Assembly (NCBI GenBank): GCA_964019165.1 | Contig: OZ025271.1 | Coordinates: forward strand, 12,751,759-12,815,758 | Length of the DNA: 64,000 nucleotides | From: Mastigias papua | Taxonomy: Eukaryota; Cnidaria; Scyphozoa; Rhizostomeae; Mastigiidae | Reading direction: 5' to 3' | Shown: in pieces, positions 12,480-24,911 of the stretch | How positions within the stretch are numbered: the stretch's first letter is position 1 | Layout of the letters: each line of letters begins with the position of its first letter | The notes under the pieces: generated by a model | Seen by the model: only the letters and a program-made list of their open reading frames with translations | Database searches by the model: none | Told to the model about the DNA's origin: nothing | Translations under genes and position numbers: made by a program

Positions 12480-13668
12480 TGTTCGATACCTAAGTACTTT
12501 ACATATAAAAATGTATCCAACTCATACCTTCTCCATTCCTGCTTTTTTAAATTTATTCTTTTCTCAACGACTTTCTTCTCTTGTCCATCTTGTTTTGCTA
12601 ATATAGATGCTTCATATTATATATAGCTAATGTCAGAATACAAAACATATAAATACTATGAATATTATAAATATACAAATATGTATGTTATGCATTTTCC
12701 ATTCAAGTCATTTTGAGTTGAGTATTTGTTCACTTATTTTCTTCTTTCTCTGAGCTTGCTTTTTACCATTGTGGAGGCGACACAGAACCAATAATATGTA
12801 ACTAATTCAAACATTAAAACATACATAACTCATACTTGTTATTTTCTATTGACTAGTTGTACGATAGCTTCCTGTTCAATGATTTTCCTCTTCTTCCCTT
12901 CTTTCTATCCCATTGTATTTGCTCCGTAATTGCAGAAATATATAAATAATGTGAAGATGAAAAATATACATAAATCATACCTGTGTCTTCCTTGTCAATT
13001 TTTATTGTGTATTTGTTCGTTGATTTTCCTCTTCTTCCCGTCTTTCTGTACCATTGTATTTGCTCCATAATTGCAGTTATTTATGAATAATGTAAAGGTG
13101 ACAGATATACATAAATCATACCTATTTCTTCCTTATCAATTTGTATTGTGTATTTGTTCGATGTTTTTCCTCTTCTTCTCGTCTTTCTGTACCATTTTAT
13201 TTGCTCCATAAATGCAGTTATATATAAATAATGTAAAGATGAAAAATATACATAAATCATACTTGTTTCTTCCTTGTCAATTTGTATTCTGTATTTGTTC
13301 GATGTTTTTCCTCTTCTTCTCGTCTTTCTGTACCATTGTATTTGCTTCATGATTGCAGTTATATATAAATAATTTAATGATGAAAAATATACATAAATCA
13401 TACCAGTCCCACGCGTGTCATTCATGTATCACGTGTCATTCTGATTTGAGTAGTTACTCGTAAGCTGTGTTTTTCTGCACAGTTCACTGCAATTGCTGAT
13501 GCTTCATATCCACATGCTCGATAATAACAGTTATAAATATATATAGAAATAATTAAAAGATTGAAATATATACAAGTCATACATGTTCCATGCATGTCAT
13601 GATGATTTGAGTATTTGTTTCGTGATTTCTGTTTTCGATCTTCTCTCTTTTCATCTGTTTTTGCCTAC
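12480..13668 (-). repeat. Tandem array of about 141-bp exon-like units
   Basis: The landmark CATAAATCATAC recurs at 12969, 13110, 13251 and 13392, exactly 141 bp apart. Diverged units flank this core (landmarks near 12518, 12824 and 13572). Read on the minus strand, each unit has an AT-rich stretch of about 59 bp, then AG|CAAA, a Lys/Arg-rich segment (for example EQIQWYRKTGRRGK), then |GTATGA. This is the order acceptor-exon-donor. The exon-like part is 82 nt in both units I measured (12981-13062 and 13583-13664), so splicing copies together would shift the frame. The unspliced frame stays open for 114 codons because 141 is a multiple of three. It may be a satellite grown from an exon. Confidence 0.7.
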
Positions 13669-15297
13669 AGAGATGGAGTAATTGTTTCCAGTGAATGGTA
13701 TATCAATAAATCTACCCAATGGCAAAGATTAATGGTAAAAATCATATTTAAATAACTTGAACATCAGATAATATATAATTGTTAGGTAAAAGTGATTTGC
13801 TTATAGACATTTGTCCAAAATTGCACTATCAATGGAAAGCTATGCTTTAGTTGGAAGGAATGTTGAAGCATCTCACGAATGTTTTAGATAGATTTGTTTA
13901 CACGTAATCTTATTTCGCCCGGTCAGTCTTTTGGGTTGTTTTTGTGTATGTATAGGTTACATTTAGGAAGACAGAGGGGAATGGGTTGAAGCAAATGATG
14001 CAGTAATTCAATGGGTTGCTCATTTCATTTCATTTAAAACCACAACTACAGTGATAAAGTAACATAGAACAACAACATTTAAAGATTTAAAGTACAGATA
14101 ATAAACTGTTGTTCCAGCAAATAATGACGGTTTACTACAGGGAAGAGCGGTGTGTTGAAAATAGCCTTAAAAATTTACTACAGTACTTTTTTAGTCTTCA
14201 TATTTAATTTTGATTATACCCTGTATTGTTGTTATGGCAATATTTTGCGTCATCAGATCTTTACAGTTCATTGTCAATACATCTCTATGTTTGAATTACT
14301 GATTTTCGCATATTTGCTTTGGTAGTTTTTCATTGTTGTCTGATATTTTCTTATTTTAGTGGCTATAAATCTGAAACTTTATTAAAACTCTTGATATTCC
14401 CCCCTTTTGATGACACACTCTTTTACAATTTTGTTAGATTTGCCCTTAATACAAAACTCCTGACACTGACCACCATTCACACACCTCCAGCCTCAAGATC
14501 CTCAACCACCAGACTTCCAGAATCTAGCAATACCACAATAAACTGCAACCTTTGCAAAACCTACAAAAGTGTAAAAGTGCGTGTTCTTATTCCAAAGGAG
14601 GCGATACTGATTTGAGTCATCTTATCGCCAGATTCCCTTGTTAAATGTGTAAAATATTGAGAGATGCTCACAAGTTGTTTGAGTTCTAATTTAAAACGTA
14701 TTAAATCAATTATTATCAATTATTACTGTAAACACATTTTTGAGGCATCTTTAGTTAGGAGGAAAATTCATGGCATACTAGAGCAGAAGATAAATCTCAT
14801 GTTTTTCAAATTTGTTTCCCTGTATCTTTTCATTTTCACATTAGACGCCTGTAGAAAACTTTAAAGAATGCTCTCTACCCTGTTATAATATGCAGTGTTT
14901 CGAATCCTATTGAATTCTATTCATTCAATTTGCGCCATACACATGCTTTTGCAACTAATGCTTCGTGCATTCCCAAGGGTATTGTTTCGTTACCTGCCGT
15001 TCTTCCTGTAGAAGCATGGTCTGTCGAATGACAAACATCTCCAGTTATCCAAGAGATTTACGAAGGCCTTCTTCAGCATTTTAGCCAATTTTCAACTGCC
15101 TATTATTATTTCCAGCTGCTTATGGCAGATTATTAATCGTTCATCGAAAGGAGATTGTGGTTGTTGAAGCTTATACGATGCTTCTTGTGTCTGAGACGGA
15201 TATGCCTAATGGATATGACATTAAATGCGTAGATTTGCAAACAACAAGAATGAAGTATAGGAAGTTTACTTATCTGTGTTTTTCATGTCGTCTGTAG

Positions 15298-15410
15298 GCA
15301 TAATTCCATCGCGTCAGCACTGAAGTGTTTCATCATTGCATTGCCAAGTGTTACAACTTCGCGTGCATGTTAGAAGGTTGGAAATCTGACCTGAAATGCA
15401 GGAAAATACT
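15298..15410 (+). other. Exon-like block, possibly untranslated
   Basis: A pyrimidine-rich acceptor (TCGTCTGTAG|) precedes 113 bases that are more GC-rich than their surroundings and end at a strong donor (ATACT|GTAAGTATC). One frame is open for about 36 codons and includes ACMLEGWKSDLKCRK, which matches nothing I recognise. It could be a non-coding exon of the transcript starting near 9.7 kb. This is inference from splice signals only. Confidence 0.25.
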
Positions 15411-17786
15411 GTAAGTATCACATCGAATTTTAACAGATTCATGTGTCAATTTTGCATTTTAATAGGTGACAGTTATTTTTGTGCAATTTTCCAACCATTG
15501 CTTAAGTTGACGGTTTAGTTTGCCGCCAAGCCTTGGCTACCCCTCGTGCTTGAAATTGAAAGCAAAGCTATTGCTGAAATAACAGACATTGCAAAAATAA
15601 GTCCTTTTATAGAATTAAGGCTACAATTAGCTATAGTAAATTGTGAAAGAATTGTAATTAGAAGATACAACGTGAATACTTGCCTTCGATTAATTTGATC
15701 TCACAGAGTAATAACATGGGGTGCTTGCATGACCGATGTCCAAGATGCAAAGGTCGAAAGTGATGTATGCAAAGCTATTTATACCCTTGCTCGCATTGAC
15801 CTCTGGGTCTATTGTTTGCAATTGGATTGAACTGTATCTACGTATCTATTAGAAATATTTTGAGATGATTTCTATATTTTATTCAAGTATTCTTAGGGCA
15901 TAAATTGTTTAATGTTTACTTGCAAGTATTGCATGAATTTAAAGATCTATTTTATTAATATTTGTTCATATTTCCCGCCTGCTTAATTGCAATTCACGAG
16001 CTTCTATCCACTTCTCTCTGTCAGTTTTCCCATCGTTAGTTTTATTTCTGTTGAAAATCTGTTTTGCCAGTAGCAGGAATTTCTCTGGCCATGCGTGTTA
16101 TTACATCAATTTTCTCCCATTTCAGGCGATGTTTCATGCAATGAAGATGTGATGTCATTTGCACACACAGACAGAGCACAGATTTTTAACAGACTTTATG
16201 TATAACATTTTATCAACCAGTCCCATCTTGCGATAACAGATGTCTCTTGTAAAATCAGCTGTTTTTCTGTTGGTTTCTTCTTACTTCCCTGGTGCTCCTC
16301 AGGGGGTATATTATTCCATATACATACACACCTTTATAGTCGATCGCACGTATCAGGAGATTTTTACCAATGCTACGCCCTTGAGATTCAACATGCTTCT
16401 TTATGATAATATCCAGAGAGAATAGAGCCCTCAAATGTCATATTGCTACTATAATGGTTGGTGTCTTGTGCTATTGAACTAACAAAGCTAGCATACTTTG
16501 TTTGTCGCGTTCCCTGTTGAATTCTTACAACTAAATCGATTTTGACGACAATTACACCCAGAACTATAAAACAAAAGCTGTTCTGTTTTGCATTTCCAAA
16601 TCCTATAATGTCATCGTGTCAATTTTCTTTTTGTCAGAGGACGCAATGTATATATAATTCGTCCATTTTCATAATATACAGCCTAAAACCATCACAACTC
16701 AAATCGCCCTTATATTGGTTGGTTGTTTTACGACATTGGACTAAACAATAACTAAGTAGTTCCTGTTCTCTATTCAATTGATACAAGTTGAACTTGAAAG
16801 CATTGTGGCCTAGAGCCATAACTACTGACTATTTTCTTTTGGATTTCCAAATCCCTTAGTTGTAAACTGGTTAAGCTCGTCTCTCTACTACAGAGGCCAC
16901 ACCTTAGATATAATTTATCTATTTTCATAATTTTACTGCTTTGAGATTGAACAAGAGAAAGTCAATGAAATGAACTCGCAAGGTTATATGGATCAAATAA
17001 TAGACTTCATAAATAGTTCTTAGGATTATAAATAATGCTCAAAGTTGAACGAAATGGAACTATTAAATAGATATCTTAAAATTTAAAACAGCTACAAACA
17101 TGAAAGAAAACGATATAAAAAGCCTAGTGATTTGCGCATCGAATGATATAAAATTATTTATTACGACAAATAAATTAAACATTTGAAAATATATTATCTA
17201 TGCTAATTATATCTCATAATAGTTACCTATACCCATTACAAAGAGATATAGTCTATAAAAGGAGGTAAAATCAAAATATATGTAGGATTAGCTATATTTG
17301 GTAGATAGTTCCAAGTGAAAAATTGAAAAATTTCTCTACTACATATTCTACATAGTTCACAGTTTGATAAATAGAAATTCTATCATAGGGTACAAGGGAC
17401 ATTTCAAATGGGTAGGAAGTGACTTGTAGAAGGTGTTGGCTACAACTTTCAATGGATATGTCGCTAGTTTAAATCTAACATCAATTATGTCAATAGTTGA
17501 ACAGTATATGTTGTTAATTTCAAGCATCTCCAATGACGAAGACATTTCTCTGTCTTTTGTCGCAATTCTGCTTAAAACGATCAGGGATCATTTCTAAAAT
17601 GCTTAGCAAAGGGGCTCTTTAGATGCGTCGTCTCAAAAAGTTATGGCTTTGTTAGGATCACGCCCATCCTTTCAACGAGGCAAATATGATAGTTTAGCTT
17701 AATCAAACTGAAAAGTGTAATCAACAATTTTAAAGTCTTGATGGACACACTAACGGTCATCTACATTTCCTTAGTGGCGCTTACGG

Positions 17787-17960
17787 ATTCAATTCAATTC
17801 AATCATAAAGGGTAATAGAAAACAGGATTCATCACAAGCAATAGCCGACAACATGAGAAAGTCCTGGGATTAAGAAAACATAACAAATAATGAAATATAT
17901 AAACAACATAAAACATGAAAACATGGCAAATTGTGAAATTGCGGAAAAATATAAACATGA
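17787..17960 (-). repeat. Possible LINE 3' tail with pentamer repeat
   Basis: ATTCAATTCAATTCAATC begins at 17787 and leads into A-rich sequence on its right. The same arrangement, a pentamer run bordering the 3' untranslated end of a minus-strand LINE, is seen at 19731 (TTTCA)n and 32856 (GTTCA)n. No coding part remains. Confidence 0.25.
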
Positions 17961-18702
17961 AGATTGTTTAGAATATATTTAAAATTATGCATATCCTTTT
18001 GATTATGATTCTGATTACGATTAAACAAATCTATATATTACTACATATATGTGTGACGCTTGCTGAAACTTTAAGGCTTTTGAATAGCTGAAACATTCCA
18101 CTTACAACAACGTCTGACATTCCTGAAAGGCAAAAATAAGCCACATTAGTGCCATGAGCATATACAGTTATTTCAACAATTTTGCTCAAAGATAGATATG
18201 AAGAGAGACTTATAATTTCCACTAAACTTTATTCTCTAATTCATTGAAAAGTTACAGTACTTTTCTCCAAAGTAGATAAACCTTATACTTAACCTATTTC
18301 ATGAAAATGTCAAACCAATTCTAAGTTCATAAGATGTATGTGCATATTGCACATAAATTTATGTAAATTTCTACCTCATCCTCTTTTATTTCGAGATCAA
18401 AAACATCTATATTACTCTCAAAATGCGTGTCTTTCTTAAAATTGGTACATGATTATTTAGTCCTCTGCAGTGTTGTCTTCTATCAAATCACAGAGTACTA
18501 CATACTCAGAGAAACATTATGCTAGGGAGGAGCATAATGGGTCAATGTCATTAGTTACCTTATTTGGCATTTAAAAGTAAATTCAATTCATGTAAAGATG
18601 TCAGTCTCGATAACGCTTTAAAAACTCGGATTGAATTTAATGTCGAGATTGAACAATATGGTGTGGTTGCTTAACTTCCTGTTGCTTGTGTTTAGAGTCA
18701 TA

Positions 18703-19176
18703 CAGTACATCCTCGAATAAGCCCCTACGAATAAGCCCCCCATCGAATAATCTCCCACCTACAAAATTACTTTTGCGAATAAGCACCCACCTCGAATAAG
18801 CCCCCATGGGGGCTTATTCAAGGGAAGCATAATGGTCAAATAATATCATATTTCAAGAAGCCCTCACAGTGCAATAGCTGTACAGTATTACTTCCTTTGA
18901 ATGGAGGCATAAAAGCAAAGAGAAACGCGATTTTCGTGATAATAGAAACATTATAATGTTTGCTAAGTTTTCACACATCTCTTTGTAACTCTTTTAACGA
19001 TTTCAGCTTCTGTAACTAGAAGCTCAAAATTTAGTTGATTGAGAAAATTATTGTGGTTATTATGTCAACCTTTGAGGAAAATGCCAGACTTTGAAATAAG
19101 CCCCCCATGGAATAAGCCCCCACCCAAAATTCATTTGTGCAAATAAGCCCCCGTGGGCTTATTCAAGGATTTACGG
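18703..19176. mobile_element. TA-flanked MITE, copy 1
   Basis: 474 bp flanked by TA (18701-18702 and 19177-19178). The ends are CAGTACATCCTCGAATAAGC and its inverted partner GCTTATTCAAGGATTTACGG. The body is closely related to the copy at 49073-49550. Near the left end there is a nearly perfect palindrome around 18794-18826 in which GAATAAGCCCCC is followed at once by its complement GGGGGCTTATTC. TA target sites and these ends fit a Tc1/mariner-type non-autonomous element. No coding capacity. Confidence 0.75.
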
Positions 19177-19730
19177 TAATATGTTTTCTTGAAAATTGTG
19201 ATAGGGTAGCGTGGTTTACAAACTCCATACAAAGAGCTTTTCCCGAGTTTGAGGGTGAATCTTGACAACATATTAAACAATCATACAAATACTTTATCAG
19301 AACTGTCAAAATACTGAAAACACGAACTTTTAACCTTCTAAACATTATTTTATGAATGCCAAATATACAGCAAAGGTGCATCATTAAGAGACAATTGACC
19401 AGCTGAGTGTAAAAGAGATTGAAGATATGAAAGCAAGGAGGATGGAGAAGACAGCGTGCCTTGTTGCTAAGTTACTGGCCAACCTGAATGACGGGGTCCT
19501 TGTTTAAATTTAAAAAATAGAAGCATATCTGTATAAAAATCAACAAGGGCAGTTCTCCTTCAATAAAGAATATTTACTGCTGTATCATTCAACCTCGTCT
19601 TTTTCTTTCCTTTGGTGGGGTAAAGATAATTCGACTTAAGCAGAAGATGGTGCGAAATTTTTTTGAGGGAATATAATGCTTTCTCTTCTGTCCCAACCCC
19701 TGCCATAATCACACACTTAATCACTTAGTC

Positions 19731-20991
19731 ATATTTCATTTCATTTCATTTCATTTTTACATCTTGTAGGAGGGTTGCCCTTCAGCAAAGCTGGTTTTCA
19801 AGGGGCCCTCCTTTAAAAAGAAAAAAATATGTATACAGCTAAAATACAATAATAAAATATGGCAAAAAAATACAGAAAAAGTTTTACAAAACTAATACTT
19901 AAACTTAAAAGAAAAATAAATGGTGCTATGCGAGCATGGCTTTTAGCTTCACTTTAAAAGTTGCAAAGGTATGAGCTGTTCTACAGTCATTAGGCAGTGA
20001 GTTCCAAATTGTAGCCCCCCTGTACGCAAAGCTGTTTTGCCCAAATTTCGTTTTCATTCTTGGGGGCCTTAAATTTAAATTGGAATTTCGAAGCATTCTG
20101 TTCGTCACTACAGATATTCTATTGAAAAGACTGGACAAGTAGACAGGCGCTTGGCCATTTATTGCTTTATAAACCATGCCCGCAGACTCTTGACGAATCA
20201 TTTCAGCTATACTAGGCAATCTTAATTGTCTCAGGATCGGTTTAGCAGGTGCATCATACGGACTATCCGTTATAATTCTTATGGCTCTGTTTTGTAACTT
20301 TTCTAGAGTACAGCGGGTAGTGACTCCACATGCTCCCCAAACAGAGCAGCAGAACCTAAAGTGAGGTTCCACAAGCCCCTGATATAGCATCTTTAGCGTA
20401 TGCTTAGGGAGTAATTTTTTGGAATGTCTAATCATTGCTATAGCCCGAGTCACTTTCGATGCAACTGCTTTTATATGGTCTTTCCATTTAAGCTTATTAT
20501 CGATGTGAACTCCTAGATACTTGACAGAAGGCTTTTGCTCAATATGTTCCCCAGATATCACAAAATTTGCTCTTAAAGGTTCTGCAGTAATTTTATCATT
20601 TATAGAGTGTCTAGTGCCTATGAGCATTGATGTTGTTTTGGCTACATTTAAGATAACTTATTACCGTGTAGCCATACCTTAAGATTTTCCAATTCAGCGT
20701 TCATGTTACTGGTTATGTCTTTGACATCCTTTGCTGAATATGCAAGACTAGTATTGTCTGCATACATTGTAACCTTAGAGCAATTCAATGCGCATGGCAA
20801 GTCATTAATATAAGAAGGAATAGGAGAGGACCAAGGCATGATCCTTGAGGGACTCCACAGGTTATATTTTCAAAATTAGATGTTATTCCATTGACTCTAC
20901 AGCACTGCCGCCTATTCTCTAAATTGGATGAGAACCATTTGTGTTTAGTATTCTTAATTCCATAGTGGCTGAGTTTTTCGAATAGGATATG
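19731..20991 (-). pseudogene. LINE A, 3' part: reverse transcriptase C-terminal half
   Basis: The minus strand reads from about 20991 (HILFEKLSHYGIK), through CGVPQGSCLGPLLF, the YADN form of the YADD box at about 20755, to PSVKYLGVHIDNKLKWKDHI and the C-terminal FAYRGATIWNSLP (stop at 19926). This is RT domains 4-7 plus thumb and tail of a CR1/jockey-like LINE. The second catalytic Asp is Asn. A one-base frameshift near 20815 and a frame change near 20640 break it. The 3' UTR ends in a (TTTCA)n run at 19731-19755, the pentamer tail expected of such elements. Confidence 0.75.
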
Positions 20992-21926
20992 TAGTGGACG
21001 TAAACATTGTAGTATAGGCCATTCTCACTCAATGCCTATTTTTCTTCGTTTCATTCATTCGCATTCTCTAATCGCACACCTTGGACATCACCATACGTCA
21101 CTCCTGTCATCAAACACCTGGTCATTCCTATTCTGTTGTTCTCCACGCAAACATCTCTACACGAATCTATTCAACAATCTCCTAACAACAACCTAACCCT
21201 TCCTTTACGTAAATCATGTTTCTTTCGGTTGTTCAATGTTTATGTATATATTCATGTTATCTGTAAAGTAAAGTTTAGTCAGAGTAGAGTCAGAGTACCG
21301 TCAACAACATCGTCTCCTCTCTCTGCCTCCGTGTTCTCTGCACGTTAAATAATGATACGCAACAACATGGATCAACGAAGGATGTCACTGAACGAGCATT
21401 GCAGCCTATAGGACCCACGAACCTTGCGTTTGCCTATAGGACCCACGAACGAAATGGTTACAAACTAATTCTTCAGTTATTTCTTCGAAGTGAAAGATTT
21501 TATTATTAGGATTGGCATTATAATTACCTGCTATGAGAGAATTCTGTTGGTGAGGTACGTGTTAACCTTCTCGCCTGACTTGTGCAGGAAAGGCTAAGAA
21601 TAGTGAGTTCTTCCACAACACGATAATTAACAAACGATCAATCAAATGTACATGAATGGGATAATTTCAATACACTTACTAACATTCGAATTATGGAGGC
21701 GGCCAACTTTAGTGCTGCTGTAAACGTCGGGTAAACGTCTTCTAAATTGTATCGCTGCTAAACTTTCGGCTGTTCTCTTCAATGCCCCCAGACGTTTCTC
21801 TCTACCCTAAACTTGGCACGCCGCTAGCTAATACGTTAATACCACTAATTAATAATTGTCCAATCAAAGTTCCTAGCACAACATGAATTAGAAATAACCA
21901 ATAAAAGAACAGAACAAATCCAAAAG
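20992..21926. other. Foreign segment replacing the RT N-terminus in LINE A
   Basis: Between the endonuclease half and the reverse-transcriptase half of LINE A lie about 930 bases with no LINE reading. About 150 codons of RT (domains 0-3) are missing, so this is not a clean insertion. The segment starts TGTAGTGGACG, which resembles an LTR end, and contains CCTATAGGACCCACGAAC twice (near 21407 and 21434). I could not place matching ends or a convincing target duplication. Confidence 0.35.
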
Positions 21927-23160
21927 TCAACAAAACATAACAAAACAGCATAGCGACAGTTCATAGTTCGTAGAAAACGCCCCCATTGCGCCACATACGT
22001 TTGCCTTAAGGGTCTCCCCTATGCTACAGAAATAGCTATTCATTAGGTTAGGAATCTTGCTATTATCGGAGATAACTTCGTTTTCAATTTTTATGGATTC
22101 CAATTTGGTAGTTTTAGATGCCTTATTGACAATTTCATTTACAATTTTCCAAGTTTGCTTCGTATTGCCAAGGTTCTCATTTATTTGTTTTTTATAGTAT
22201 TCGTTTTTTAGTTTTCTATTTAGCGCGTTCACCTTATTTCTTACATGCTTATATGATAAAAATAAGTAGGTCGGTTTAGATTTAACAGCGAATTTTTTCA
22301 GTTTATCTCTTGTTTTCCTCAATTTATGATACTCAGATGTCAACCAGGGGCAGTACTTTTGCGAGACTCTTCGATGTTGGAGAGGAGCATGTTTCTCAAT
22401 CAACAGCACTAGAGTTTCCGTGAATCTATCAACGGTTTCGTCTAATGTTTCGAGTGATCTCACTATACTATCCCATGGCAAGCTCGAAACAACTCTCAAG
22501 AAAGCCGCTTTATCAAAATTTTTCATTTTTCTACTTATTATACACTTGTGCTCCTTAATGAAAGCCCCTCGAAATTTTCTTTTACAGTATATTAGATAAT
22601 GATCACTAAAGGTAGTTTTAATCACACCAGATTCGAGAATGTTATGTTTGTTAGATACAGCAATGTGATCTATAAGGGTTGATGTTGTTAGTGTAACCCT
22701 AGTTGCTTCCCTTATTATTTGTGAGAAACCGAATTGCTGATAAATGTTTTCGAGCGCTTGTACGTGACTATGAGATGTTACTGTTTCATTGTTCATAAGG
22801 TTACAATTGGTATCCCCTATAAGAATAATTTCCTTACTTTTGCTATCAACATAACTTAATACTCTCTCTAAATGTCTGAAACCCTCAATAAGATCATTAG
22901 GTGGTCTGTCTGTACCATGAAATTATATTAAAAGGTTCGCTGTGGAATGGCAGGATCATTATACAAGTAAGTTCTAAGTTATGATTTGGCAAATCATCCC
23001 GAATAGTATAGTTAATGTCCTCCTTTATATATATGGCTACTCCACCCCCGTGCCTGTTGCGATCCTTCCTATGTAGCTTATATTTGTCAACAGAAATAAT
23101 ATTATCTCCTATAGTTTGATCTAGTTTTGTTTCATTGATTGCCAAGATATGATGATGTTA
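21927..23160 (-). pseudogene. LINE A, 5' part: APE endonuclease and linker
   Basis: The minus strand from about 23150 reads LAINETKLDQ, RHGGGVAIYIKEDI, then after a frameshift near 22915 ILIGDTNCNL, and further on TTFSDHYLIYCKR. These are the E-T, GGVAI, GD-N and SDH motifs of the AP-like endonuclease of non-LTR retrotransposons, which nicks target DNA. The following 190 residues form the Lys-rich linker (WLTSEYHKLRKTRDKLKKF) and end with YFCSIGETL just before the RT should start. The start of the endonuclease is missing (5' truncation). It belongs with 19731-20991. Confidence 0.75.
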
Positions 23161-23681
23161 CTAAGCCGGTATAAAATTTATTCCAAATATTTTCCAATAT
23201 TTTAAACCTACACTTTCGTTCATTAGCTTAAAGAAACCTTTCCCAGAAAATTCATTTGCTGCAGCTTTTCTTAAATTTCCATTTCAGGGTATTATCTGTT
23301 TACGCTTACGCAAGTAAGCAATACAACATACAATAACAAACTTTTACAAACAAAAATACGATGCCATTAGGAGTATGATAGGCATAACTACCCAATGGCC
23401 ACTTAGCAAAAAGTACTGTAATACAGATAATACAGATAATACAAATGCCAAGGACTACACCAAAATCCTAGTAGCCCTTCGTTAAAGAGGAGTAGCTTAA
23501 AAGTAATATTCAGAAAATCTTAGAAGATAGAAAATCTAGGACGAATCAAAAGGAATAGAGTACATTTTGGTATAATCCTAGGCAAAATAGATACATGAAC
23601 AATACATAGAGGAATAATAACATTTGCAACTAATAAAGTGATAGGGTGAAGTATGAGATAGATAATTTATTATTTATGGTC
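23161..23681. other. Spacer between LINE A and LINE B
   Basis: Mostly A-rich. A minus-strand frame of about 39 codons (near 23290-23165) reads AAANEFSGKGFFKLMNESVG and then stops; I do not recognise it. A short dinucleotide-like run ACAGATAATACAGATAATAC lies near 23425. Confidence 0.3.
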
Positions 23682-24651
23682 CTATGAGAAACGCTCTGAT
23701 TTGCGAATGAACCGAACCGTTGCTTCTACGATTTGTCGATTCTGGTTATATGTAAATATTTCTTGACCGTACAACGTGATTCGCACAAGAGCTTGATTTG
23801 GTAAATTTGAGATGTTATGAAATTGAAGTAATACGTTAATCGCACCAAGGAGATCACGTCTTTGTTCACTATAAGCATGACATTGCAGCAAGAAATGCTC
23901 AATGTCTTCAAACCCGTCGTTTATTAGACACATTGGGTCAACTGTGTCACGAACGTTGTGATTAAATTTATGTGACTTTAGTTTACTGATGCCTACTCTT
24001 AACTGGGTGAGAATGGAAAGACCTTTAGGATCATACATTCCATAGGTGGGTTTCTGGGGTGGCCAGATGAGAGAGAAGCGTTTGCTTTTGAATGAGGCTA
24101 TTTTAGGGGATTCCCAAATCGCAGGGGAGGGGGGAGATCGTTCCATTCTTTTAAATAATTTGGGAAGAAACTTGACTTAAAATGCTCAGTTCTAGCATTC
24201 ATTCGTCCAATGACAGCTTGGTTTCTAAGAGTAAAATTTGAACAACCACTTGATAGGATTTGATATCTTGTGTACTCATGTGTCAGTTTATTGATGAACT
24301 TAAATAAGACAACTAGGCATCTGTGTCATCTTCTATCATTCAAAGATTCCCCACCAAGCTCCTTGTAAATTTTGTTCCTTGAGGTTCCTTTCCGCGCCCC
24401 CGTTATTGCCAAGCCAGCAGAATACTGAACTGATTCGAGTCGCTCCATAAGGCTATGTAGCGTGACCCCATGGCTACAATCATTCACTTTCTGTGCGATA
24501 TGGTAAATGACGTCACCATAGTCAAGATGTGGACGTGCAGACGTACATAGAGTTTATAAAGTTCGTTTAGGGCTTGCCTTAATAAGTAGTTGGAGAAAAA
24601 CTTAACCAAGCCAATTCCAAGTCTCGCTTTGTTTATCACAGATTGGATATG
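23682..24651 (-). pseudogene. LINE B, 3' half: RT thumb and C-terminal tail
   Basis: The minus strand from 24650 reads HIQSVINKARLGIGLVKF, then a frameshift, RPHLDYGDVIYH, LMERLESVQYSAGLAITGA, a stop where Trp is usual (near 24335), EHFKSSFFPNYLKEWNDLPP, another frameshift, KIASFKSKRF, GLSILTQLRVGISKLKSHKF, and DGFEDIEHFLLQCHAYSEQR. The last part is the Cys/His C-terminal tail of an L2/CR1-like group of LINEs. Several frameshifts show it is dead. Its upstream half continues at 27772 on the other side of the inserted transposon. Confidence 0.75.
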
Positions 24652-24654
24652 TAT

Positions 24655-24862
24655 GGTGGCTCATCGTTGTCATTCACTTTTTTGCATGATACATTGAAAA
24701 GTTATTGTTTAAAAATAATGTTTGTTTTATTTTGTAATAATTTTATTTATTTTGTTTATTTTTTGTTTTACGTTTAGTCTCAGCAAAACTTGAAATATTT
24801 TTTTATTCATTGGTAACTATAACCGTGGCTCATCGTTGTCATTTTCAAACTGCAAACGAGGT
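24655..24862 (+). repeat. Left terminal inverted repeat, two motif copies
   Basis: The tip GGTGGCTCATCGTTGTCATT (24655) continues to TTTTTTGCATGATACATTG. A second copy of GTGGCTCATCGTTGTCATT starts at 24825 and runs into TTCAAACTGCAAACGAGG. The whole 208 bp pairs with 27548-27768. The two motif copies in the same orientation are likely transposase-binding sites (inference). Confidence 0.85.
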
Positions 24863-24911
24863 CATATACTAGTGCATGAGCCAGCAGTGAATCATCGAAG
24901 TTCCATTCATT

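Larger units (their letters stand above)
13670..18702. other. Gene-poor DNA
   Basis: No protein family was recognised on either strand. It includes one exon-like block (15298-15410) and a LINE-tail-like repeat (near 17787), listed separately. Open frames at 14319-14864 and 16240-16750 show neither motifs nor consistent splice borders. Confidence 0.45.

Noticed and set aside
12853..13425. Tandem-repeat protein with 47-residue units, or a CRISPR array
   Set aside because: The frame stays open because 141 is divisible by three; units contain splice-like signals and AT-rich non-coding parts. Units drift continuously and there are no unique spacers, so it is not CRISPR.
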